Of a DNA stretch of 6,746 nt, positions 1 through 5,014 are shown one piece after another. This DNA comes from Cypionkella sp. Its GTDB lineage: Bacteria; Pseudomonadota; Alphaproteobacteria; Rhodobacterales; Rhodobacteraceae. The notes under the pieces are model-generated. The model saw only the letters and a program-made list of their open reading frames with translations, was not told the DNA's origin and ran no database searches. The stretch lies in NCBI GenBank assembly GCA_018063485.1, contig JAGPBG010000125.1:1-6746 (forward strand), written 5' to 3'. The position numbers and the translations under genes are program-made. How positions within the stretch are numbered: the first letter of the stretch is position 1; the number at the start of each line of letters is the position of its first letter.

Positions 1-333
1 AACCGACAACAGCCATTTGGCGGCAGGTCCGGCCAGATCAATCCTGTCGCCGTGTTTCAGGGCAAGAATCATCCGCCTGGCATTGTCCTTGTATAGCAGC
101 GCCGCCCGTCCCTGCGACCATGGCCGCCCAATTTGCAGGCAATCATCGCAATGCTCGGGTTTGCCGCTGTCCTCACCCGCCAAAGGCGTGCCGCACAGAT
201 CGCAGACCAATCCCGTGATGAAAGGGGTTTCGCGCCAACATGCCCCGCACAGACCGAAATCAGTCGTCACCAGAGCGCCGCAAGACAGGCATTGCGGCGG
301 ATAAACCATATGCAGCAGTGCTTGCATTCCCAT
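1..333 (-). CDS. comF: ComF family protein (double zinc ribbon plus start of phosphoribosyltransferase domain), 3' end cut by window edge
   Basis: The first 111 codons are visible, read from ATG at 333 down to base 1; the C-terminal part lies outside the window. Four cysteine pairs are seen: C15/C18 in YPPQCLSCG, C29/C32, C44/C47 in CDLCGTPL and C62/C65 in CDDC. This is the double zinc ribbon typical of the ComF N-terminus. It is followed by the segment GRAALLY...ILALKHGDR (about residues 75-97), which opens the PRTase-like domain in this family. ComF proteins take part in DNA uptake in competent bacteria and are kept widely in non-competent ones, where the role is less clear. A G-run (GGGGGG) lies just upstream of the ATG. 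A second ATG two codons later (327) is an equally possible start. The gene diverges from the plus-strand gene at 358 with 24 bp between them. Family assignment is sure; the precise role is not. Confidence 0.9.
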   Translation of the reverse strand, partial: MGMQALLHMVYPPQCLSCGALVTTDFGLCGACWRETPFITGLVCDLCGTPLAGEDSGKPEHCDDCLQIGRPWSQGRAALLYKDNARRMILALKHGDRIDLAGPAAKWLLSV

Positions 334-349
334 CCCGCCCCCCTATGTT
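322..349 (+). promoter_or_regulatory. Candidate promoter for the methyltransferase-like gene
   Basis: TTGCAT (322-327) and TATGTT (344-349) are separated by 16 nt, a weak sigma-70-like pair. Initiation 6-8 nt after the -10 would fall at about 355-357, next to the ATG at 358. There is no Shine-Dalgarno sequence before that ATG, so a leaderless or near-leaderless mRNA would fit. The -35 box overlaps the start of the divergent comF gene. The match is by eye only and each box agrees at about half of its positions. Confidence 0.3.
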
Positions 350-357
350 CCCACGCC

Positions 358-1158
358 ATGACGCCCGTTTTGACCGACCGCCACGCCCTTGACCTGCACC
401 GTGCCCGTGCCTCAGTGCTGCTGTGGCATCAAGAAGCCTTGGCAGAGGTGCAGGATCGGCTGAGTGAGGTTAACAGAACCTTTACAGCGCCGGTGGTGGT
501 GACCCCTTTTCCGGCAGTTTGGCAAAATTTTTGCGCGATTCCGGATGCCGAGGCGCTTTCGCTCTCTGATGGCGCGCATGATCTGGTTGTTCACGCCATG
601 TCACTGCATTGGGCGAATGATCTGGTGGGGCAGTTGGTGCAGTGCCGAAGGGCTTTGCAACCCGATGGGTTGTTTTTGGGCGTGTTGTTTGGTGGCCAGA
701 CGTTGAACGAATTGCGTTCGGTGTTGGCGCAGGCGGAATCCGAGATCACGGGGGGGCTATCGCCGCGCGTGCTGCCAATGGCCGAAATACGCGATCTTGG
801 GGGGTTGTTGCAGCGCGCCGATTTTGCCCTGCCCGTGGCCGACAGCTATGCCAAGACCGTCCTTTATCGGGATGCCTTTCATCTGATGCAGGATTTGCGC
901 GCAATGGGAGAGGGCAATGCGCTTGCCAAACGTCTTCGCCGCCCGACTGCGCGCGCCATTTTTGATCGTGCGGCGCGGCTCTATTTCGAAACCCATGCGA
1001 CTGCAGAAGGCCTTATCCCTGCCACTTTCGAGATTATTACGCTGACCGGATGGGCACCGCATGAGTCGCAGCAAAAGCCGCTACGTCCCGGATCTGCGGT
1101 TAACCGTCTGGCAGAGATTCTGAATGTCGCTGAACGCCCTTTGCCGCATGAGGATTGA
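358..1158 (+). CDS. NDUFAF5/BioC-like methyltransferase-fold protein lacking the canonical SAM motif I
   Basis: The product has 266 residues. The central and C-terminal parts match the NDUFAF5 (C20orf7) family as I know it: DLVVHAMSLHWANDLVGQL (75-93), RRALQPDGLFLGVLFGG (98-114), the LSPRVLP element (134-140), DLRAMGEGNA (179-188), and FEIITLTGWAPHESQ (224-238) followed by PLRPGSA. NDUFAF5 hydroxylates an arginine of the complex I subunit NDUFS7 in mitochondria; BioC methylates malonyl-ACP in biotin synthesis. The glycine-rich SAM motif expected after the N-terminal helix is missing: the first glycine of the protein is residue 72, and the corresponding stretch reads FTAPVVVTPFP (42-52). The reading frame is open up to 133, but the start at 358 keeps it clear of comF and gives a plausible N-terminus (MTPVLTDRHAL). 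No Shine-Dalgarno is visible. hemH follows 49 bp downstream, probably in the same transcript. Substrate and reaction are unknown. Confidence 0.85.
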   Translation: MTPVLTDRHALDLHRARASVLLWHQEALAEVQDRLSEVNRTFTAPVVVTPFPAVWQNFCAIPDAEALSLSDGAHDLVVHAMSLHWANDLVGQLVQCRRALQPDGLFLGVLFGGQTLNELRSVLAQAESEITGGLSPRVLPMAEIRDLGGLLQRADFALPVADSYAKTVLYRDAFHLMQDLRAMGEGNALAKRLRRPTARAIFDRAARLYFETHATAEGLIPATFEIITLTGWAPHESQQKPLRPGSAVNRLAEILNVAERPLPHED

Positions 1159-1207
1159 CCATCGGTGAAATGGCGTTATCTGCAGGCCGAACCTGAGGAG
1201 TACCCCA

Positions 1208-2287
1208 ATGAGTGATATCCTGCCCGGCGACGGCCGCCTGTCTCATGCGCCTTCCGACCACCCGCCGGTCAAAGCGGCAAAGATCGGCGTTTTGCTGGCC
1301 AATCTGGGCACGCCTGACGGCTATGACTATTGGTCGATGCGGCGGTATCTGAATGAATTTCTGTCTGACAAGCGCGTTGTCGATATTTCGGATTGGATCT
1401 GGCAACCTTTGTTGCAACTGGTGATCTTGACCAAGCGACCGTTCACCTCGGGTGCAAATTACAAGCTGATCTGGAATCACGAACAAAATGAAAGCCCGCT
1501 GCTGACCATCACCAAGGATCAGACAACGGCAATTGCGGCCGAGCTTGAAAAACGTCACGGTTCGGCGGTTAGGGTCGATTTTTGTATGCGCTACGGCAAC
1601 CCGTCAACCGCCGCCAAGGTGCGGGAAATGGTTCAGTCGGGGTGTGAAAAGATCCTGTTTTTTCCGCTTTACCCCCATTATGCCGGGGCAACTTCGGCCA
1701 CCGCAAACGATGCCTTTTTTGCCGCTCTTGCGAAAGAAAAACGCCAACCTGCCGCCCGCACGGTTCCGGAATACTTTGAACATCCTGCCTATATTGACGC
1801 CTTGGCGCAATCAGTCGAGCGCGCCTATGCCGCGCTTGATCATCGCCCCGATATGCTGGTGGCCAGCTATCACGGGATGCCGATCCGCTATCTGATGGAG
1901 GGCGATCCCTATCACTGCCAATGCGCCAAAACTACGCGGCTTTTGCGTGAGCGGCTGGGCTGGGAGGCGGGGTCGGTTGATACCAGTTTTCAGTCGGTCT
2001 TTGGCCGCGAAGAGTGGTTAAAGCCCTACACAGTGAAGCATGTTGCGGAACTGGCCAAAGCTGGGAAGAAGCGGATTGCGATCATGGCACCGGCGTTTTC
2101 GGCGGATTGCATCGAAACGCTGGAAGAGATCAACGGCGAAATCCGCGACGCATTTCTGCACGCGGGCGGTGAGGAATTCACCTATATCCCCTGTTTGAAT
2201 GATGAGCCGGCACATATTGCGGCACTGGTTCAGGTGATTGAGGAAAATCTGGCGGGATGGGTTCGAAACCAAAAGGCCGACGCCTGA
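1208..2287 (+). CDS. hemH: Ferrochelatase (protoporphyrin IX iron-chelatase)
   Basis: Inserts Fe2+ into protoporphyrin IX to give protoheme, the last step of heme synthesis, usually at the inner face of the cytoplasmic membrane. The 359-residue protein shows the family landmarks: LLANLGTPDGYDYWSMRRYL (29-48), the FPLYPHYAG element (152-160), SYHGMP with the catalytic His222, FQSVFGREEW (261-270), and the APAFSADCIETLEEI signature (294-308) with the acidic residues Glu303 and Glu306/307. Length and ending are those of a bacterial enzyme; there is no mammalian-type C-terminal cysteine cluster. Cysteines occur at 126, 146, 237, 239, 301 and 329, including a CxC (YHCQC). Some bacterial ferrochelatases bind [2Fe-2S], but I cannot decide this from sequence alone. 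GAGGAG at 1195-1200 is 7 nt before the ATG and fixes the start. Residues 1-23 are an N-terminal extension before the conserved core. The stop codon lies in the loop of the hairpin at 2273-2298. Confidence 0.97.
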   Translation: MSDILPGDGRLSHAPSDHPPVKAAKIGVLLANLGTPDGYDYWSMRRYLNEFLSDKRVVDISDWIWQPLLQLVILTKRPFTSGANYKLIWNHEQNESPLLTITKDQTTAIAAELEKRHGSAVRVDFCMRYGNPSTAAKVREMVQSGCEKILFFPLYPHYAGATSATANDAFFAALAKEKRQPAARTVPEYFEHPAYIDALAQSVERAYAALDHRPDMLVASYHGMPIRYLMEGDPYHCQCAKTTRLLRERLGWEAGSVDTSFQSVFGREEWLKPYTVKHVAELAKAGKKRIAIMAPAFSADCIETLEEINGEIRDAFLHAGGEEFTYIPCLNDEPAHIAALVQVIEENLAGWVRNQKADA

Positions 2288-2298
2288 GCGTCGGCCTT
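2273..2298. terminator. Hairpin terminator overlapping the hemH stop, probably bidirectional
   Basis: AAGGCCGACGC (2273-2283) pairs perfectly with GCGTCGGCCTT (2288-2298) around the loop CTGA: 11 bp, GC-rich. The hemH stop codon TGA (2285-2287) is inside the loop. On the minus strand the stem runs into TTTTGG, a short U-run, so it can also terminate the convergent small gene at 2329-2532. The plus-strand side (CGCTGGATGTTTCTG) has a poorer U-tract. Confidence 0.8.
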
Positions 2299-2328
2299 CG
2301 CTGGATGTTTCTGATTCGGTTTGGGTTG

Positions 2329-2532
2329 TCAGCTTGGTGAATCCGTCCCGTTGTTGGACGAAACGGCTGCGGCGACCAAAAGCAGCAACAGCAGCGGAAC
2401 AATAACGCCGCCAGCGGACGACGATGTTGCGGCTTTGACGACTTCGGGTTCCATGACAGGTTCTGCCATGCCGCCTGCGTAGGCTGCTACAGCGGTCAGG
2501 GTAAACGCGGAGGCGAGGAGAAGTTTCTTCAT
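2329..2532 (-). CDS. Small exported/membrane-anchored protein of unknown function
   Basis: The product has 67 residues and starts at ATG 2532; AAGGAT about 8 nt upstream acts as ribosome binding site. Residues 1-19 (MKKLLLASAFTLTAVAAYA) are a clear signal peptide with an AYA|GG cleavage motif. A short acidic/proline segment follows (AEPVMEPEVV, 23-32), then a Ser/Gly linker (TSSSAGG, 36-42), then a very hydrophobic stretch (VIVPLLLLLLVAAAV, 43-57) long enough to span or anchor in the membrane, and a polar tail (SSNNGTDSPS). If cleaved, the mature protein would be about 48 residues, tethered by its C-terminal helix. I recall similar small proteins in Rhodobacterales but know no assigned function. 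The gene is convergent with hemH and shares the terminator at 2273-2298; it lies downstream of aroC on the same strand, with a 145-bp gap. The frame is open further upstream, but the signal peptide and ribosome binding site fix this start. Confidence 0.8.
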   Translation of the reverse strand: MKKLLLASAFTLTAVAAYAGGMAEPVMEPEVVKAATSSSAGGVIVPLLLLLLVAAAVSSNNGTDSPS

Positions 2533-2553
2533 GGCAAGATCCTTTTTTGGAGC

Positions 2554-2584
2554 GTGGCAGCGCATCAGATGGCGAGGCTGCCAC
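2554..2584 (-). repeat. Perfect 8-bp inverted repeat upstream of the small membrane-protein gene
   Basis: GTGGCAGC (2554-2561) and GCTGCCAC (2577-2584) are exact reverse complements with a 15-nt spacer; the spacer itself holds CAT-CAG-ATG, a smaller nested 3-bp pairing. In the RNA of the minus-strand gene the hairpin would end about 21 nt before the start codon and just before the A-rich ribosome binding region (AAAAAAGGAT). It is not a terminator for aroC, because an A-run rather than a U-run follows on that strand. It could be a 5' UTR structure or a protein-binding site. Confidence 0.5.
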
Positions 2585-2677
2585 CTGACTCTCATAGTTT
2601 GACGCGGGAATGGAGGATTCTTCAACGAAAATAATCGGGGCGGCGAAAAATACCAGCGCGTCGGGGTCAAACCCACG

Positions 2678-3781
2678 CTAAGTGCCGATCTGTCCTCGAC
2701 TCCCACCGGTTTGGCCGCGATCCAGCAGCAGGTGGTCCAGAATCACACAAGCCATCATCGCCTCACCCACCGGCACCGCGCGGATGCCGACGCAAGGATC
2801 GTGCCGCCCTTTGGTGATCAGATCAATTTCGGCACCGGTTGCGTCAATCGTCGCACGCGGGGTCAGGATGCTTGAGGTTGGCTTGACAGCAAAGCGCACC
2901 ACAACCGGTTGCCCGCTGGAAATCCCGCCCAGAATTCCCCCGGCGTGATTGGTCAGAAACTCGGGGCCAGTCGCTCCCATTCTGATCTCATCGGCATTCT
3001 CAACGCCGGTCAGGCTGGCCGCCGCCATGCCGTCACCGATTTCAACCGCTTTTACCGCGTTGATCGACATCATCGCCGCCGCCAGATCAGCGTCCAGCTT
3101 GCCATAGATCGGCGCACCCAATCCCGCAGGCACTCCATTGGCTACCACCTCAATCACCGCCCCGACCGAGTTTTTTGAGGTCCGCAGCCCATCCAGATAC
3201 TGCGCCCACTCACTCGCAGCCAACGGATCAGGGCACCAGAATGGGTTCTCCCCGATTTGGCCAGCATCAAACCGCGCACGGTCAATCCGATGCGGCCCCA
3301 TCTGCACCAAATAGCCCAAAATCCGCAGCTCTGGCAGCAGATGCGATAACACCGCCCGCGCCACGCCCCCCGCTGCCACACGCGCCGCCGTTTCGCGGGC
3401 TGAACTGCGGCCACCGCCGCGAAAATCCCTGATTCCGTATTTCAGATGGTAGGTGATATCGGCATGACCCGGTCGGAAGGCCTCCGCGATATTGCTGTAA
3501 TCTTTTGACCGCTGATCGGTGTTCTCGATCATCAACTGAATCGGTGTGCCAGTCGTTTTGCCCTCAAATACACCGGAAAGGATGCGCACCGTGTCGGCTT
3601 CTTGGCGCTGGGTGGTGAATTTCGAGGTGCCCGGTTTGCGCCGATCCAGCCATGGTTGCAAATCGGTTTCGCTTAGGGACACCCCCGGTGGACAGCCATC
3701 CACCGTGCAGCCAATCGCCGGGCCATGGCTTTCACCCCATGTCGTGACGCGAAACAGATGACCGAATGTGTTCAGGCTCAT
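2678..3781 (-). CDS. aroC: Chorismate synthase
   Basis: Converts 5-enolpyruvylshikimate-3-phosphate to chorismate, the last step of the shikimate pathway, in the cytoplasm and with reduced FMN. The 367-residue protein has normal family length and carries all three family signatures: [17 protein letters not shown] (15-31) with the catalytic His19; [18 protein letters not shown] (122-139); and [18 protein letters not shown] (325-342). The second conserved histidine lies in RPGHAD (His106). The N-terminus [20 protein letters not shown] is typical and decides the start at 3781, supported by GGGAG 8 nt upstream; an in-frame ATG at 3826 is not needed. It ends with TAG. The gene diverges from the riboswitch-controlled thiamine operon. 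I see no convincing terminator in the 145 bp between aroC and the small gene downstream, so read-through is possible. Confidence 0.97.
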   Translation of the reverse strand: MSLNTFGHLFRVTTWGESHGPAIGCTVDGCPPGVSLSETDLQPWLDRRKPGTSKFTTQRQEADTVRILSGVFEGKTTGTPIQLMIENTDQRSKDYSNIAEAFRPGHADITYHLKYGIRDFRGGGRSSARETAARVAAGGVARAVLSHLLPELRILGYLVQMGPHRIDRARFDAGQIGENPFWCPDPLAASEWAQYLDGLRTSKNSVGAVIEVVANGVPAGLGAPIYGKLDADLAAAMMSINAVKAVEIGDGMAAASLTGVENADEIRMGATGPEFLTNHAGGILGGISSGQPVVVRFAVKPTSSILTPRATIDATGAEIDLITKGRHDPCVGIRAVPVGEAMMACVILDHLLLDRGQTGGSRGQIGT

Positions 3782-3872
3782 GGCGATCTCCCAGATTGGT
3801 TCACCCATAAGCCATGCCTTGCCCACATTAAACCCCGTTAGATGCGCCTTGCCTATTTCCTGTTTTCGCCTC

Positions 3873-3900
3873 TTGCGGTCGCCGTTCTTTGCCCTATCCT
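3873..3900 (+). promoter_or_regulatory. Candidate promoter of the thiBPQ operon
   Basis: TTGCGG (3873-3878) and TATCCT (3895-3900) are separated by 16 nt, a reasonable sigma-70 match for a GC-rich alphaproteobacterium. Initiation 6-8 nt after the -10 falls at about 3906-3908, which coincides with the first base of the TPP aptamer P1 stem. This positional agreement is the main support. Found by eye. Confidence 0.5.
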
Positions 3901-3905
3901 TGGTG

Positions 3906-3987
3906 ACACCTCGGGGTGCCTTAGGGCTGAGATGCGAAAGCGGACCCGTCGAACCTGAACCGGATCATACCGGCGGAGGGAAGGTGT
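3906..3987 (+). promoter_or_regulatory. TPP riboswitch (THI element) controlling the thiamine transporter operon
   Basis: The conserved core of the thiamine pyrophosphate aptamer is present in order. P1 is closed by ACACCT (3906-3911) with AGGTGT (3982-3987). TCGGGGTGCC (3911-3920) forms the 5' side of P2/P3, with a short P3 (GCC-TTAG-GGC, 3918-3927). The thiamin box CTGAGA (3927-3932) follows, then a facultative GCGAAAGC mini-hairpin (3934-3941) and ACCC (3944-3947). The pyrophosphate-binding half is GAACCTGAACCGGATCATAC with P5 formed by CCGG/CCGG (3960-3963 and 3970-3973), then GCGGAGGGA. The element lies 46 nt upstream of the thiB start. There is no U-tract after it, so control is more likely at translation initiation than by intrinsic termination. 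Binding of TPP is expected to switch off thiamine uptake. Confidence 0.95.
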
Positions 3988-4033
3988 ATGGCGCGATCCA
4001 TCCCCGACCAACCGTCGCACAATGGAGAGAGCC

Positions 4034-5014
4034 ATGAAAACCAAACTCCTTGCTGCGGGCCTTGTTTCCCTTGCCACGATGGCAGGGGCTGACGTGCCCG
4101 TTTTAACAGTGCTGACCTTTGACAGCTTTGCCACCGAATGGGGGCCGGGGCCCGCGATCAAGGTCGGGTTCGAAAAGACCTGCGGCTGTGAGGTGAAATA
4201 TCTGACCGCCGGGGATGGCGCAGCGATTCTGGCGCGGCTGAAGTTGGAGGGCTCGAAATCGTCAGCCGATGTGGTGGTGGGGCTGGATACGAACCTGACC
4301 GCCGACGCCAGTGCGACCGGGCTTTTCGCCCCGGTGGTATCGCTGCCCAATGCACTGCCGGTGCCCTATGCCGATCCGTTGTTCGTGCCGTTCGATTGGG
4401 GCTGGTTCGCTTTTGTCTATGACAAGGCCAAACTGGCAAACCCGCCGAAAAGCCTGCAAGAACTGGCGGCGTCCGATCTGAAGATCATCATCGAGGATCC
4501 CAGATCGTCGACTCCGGGTCTGGGGCTGCTGATGTGGGTGAAAGCGGCCTATGGCGAGGGGGCCGCACAAATCTGGACCGATCTGGCCGATAACATCGTG
4601 ACAGTGACGCCCGGTTGGTCCGAGGCCTATGGCCTGTTCCTGCAAGGCGAGTCGGATCTGGTTTTGTCTTATACGACTTCTCCGGCCTATCATCTGATCG
4701 CCGAGCAAGATGACAGCAAAGCGGCGGCGGACTTCACGGAAGGCCACTATCTGCAAATCGAGGTGGCTGGGCAGTTGGCTTCATCGAAACAGCCGAAACT
4801 GGCGGCTGATTTTCTGGCTTATCTCACCGGGGCAGAGGCGCAATCCATGATCCCGACCACCAATTGGATGTACCCGGCAAATCCGGCAGTTGCTCTGCCG
4901 GAGGGTTTCAATGCGATGACAACGCCCCAAAAAACACTGCTGTTTTCAGCACAAAAGGCTTTTGAATTGCGTGCTGCGGCGATTGTCGAATGGCAAACCG
5001 CGCTGTCTCGCTGA
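4034..5014 (+). CDS. thiB: Thiamine/TPP ABC transporter, periplasmic substrate-binding protein
   Basis: The product has 326 residues. Residues 1-19 form a signal peptide (Lys-rich start, hydrophobic core, cleavage near AGA|D). The mature part follows E. coli ThiB (TbpA) closely along its whole length: LTFDSFATEWGPGP (27-40), ADVVVGLDTNL (78-88), FVPFDWGWFAFVYDK (117-131), EDPRSSTPGLGLLMW (154-168), TPGWSEAYGLF (192-202), GESDLVLSYTTSPAYH (205-220) and IPTTNWMYP (273-281). From my recollection of the E. coli protein, Trp36, Trp195, Tyr213 and Trp278 correspond to aromatic residues that line the thiamine site, while one tyrosine there is Phe29 here. C50 and C52 form a CxC also found in E. coli ThiB. 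GGAG at 4024-4027 sits 6 nt before the ATG at 4034; an in-frame ATG at 4022 overlaps this site and would spoil the signal peptide. The gene is the first of thiBPQ, downstream of the TPP riboswitch, and overlaps thiP by 25 nt. Confidence 0.97.
   Translation: MKTKLLAAGLVSLATMAGADVPVLTVLTFDSFATEWGPGPAIKVGFEKTCGCEVKYLTAGDGAAILARLKLEGSKSSADVVVGLDTNLTADASATGLFAPVVSLPNALPVPYADPLFVPFDWGWFAFVYDKAKLANPPKSLQELAASDLKIIIEDPRSSTPGLGLLMWVKAAYGEGAAQIWTDLADNIVTVTPGWSEAYGLFLQGESDLVLSYTTSPAYHLIAEQDDSKAAADFTEGHYLQIEVAGQLASSKQPKLAADFLAYLTGAEAQSMIPTTNWMYPANPAVALPEGFNAMTTPQKTLLFSAQKAFELRAAAIVEWQTALSR

Noticed and set aside
133..357. In-frame upstream extension of the methyltransferase-like gene (start at 133).
   Set aside because: It would overlap nearly all of the visible comF on the other strand, whose cysteine pairs show it is the real gene, and the added residues look like no known N-terminus.
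2018..2584. 188-codon open frame on the minus strand overlapping the hemH end and the small membrane-protein gene.
   Set aside because: Its product is rich in Arg, Ser and Cys with no recognisable domain, and it is out of frame with the convincing genes on both sides. It is a by-product of codon bias.
2585..2677. Possible aroC terminator (small GGG-TTTGA-CCC pairing followed later by ATTTTTCG).
   Set aside because: The stem is only 3 bp and is not adjacent to the T-run, so it cannot be supported as an intrinsic terminator.
3782..3826. Longer aroC with ATG at 3826.
   Set aside because: The chorismate synthase N-terminus begins at [10 protein letters not shown] with its own GGGAG site; the extra 15 residues have no counterpart in the family.
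3842..3958. 38-codon plus-strand frame with a hydrophobic start ([20 protein letters not shown]).
   Set aside because: It looks like a signal or membrane segment, but it has no ribosome binding site, runs through the candidate promoter, and its 3' half is the TPP aptamer, whose bases are fixed by RNA structure.
4022..4033. Alternative thiB start at ATG 4022.
   Set aside because: This ATG overlaps the Shine-Dalgarno GGAG of the start at 4034 and would place MERA before an otherwise regular signal peptide.
4262..4756. Long antisense frames inside thiB and thiP (also 4908-5321, 5356-5649 and 5787-6086).
   Set aside because: All lie opposite well-conserved coding sequence, have low-complexity Arg/Gln/Ala-rich products and no ribosome sites; they are shadows of GC-rich codon use.
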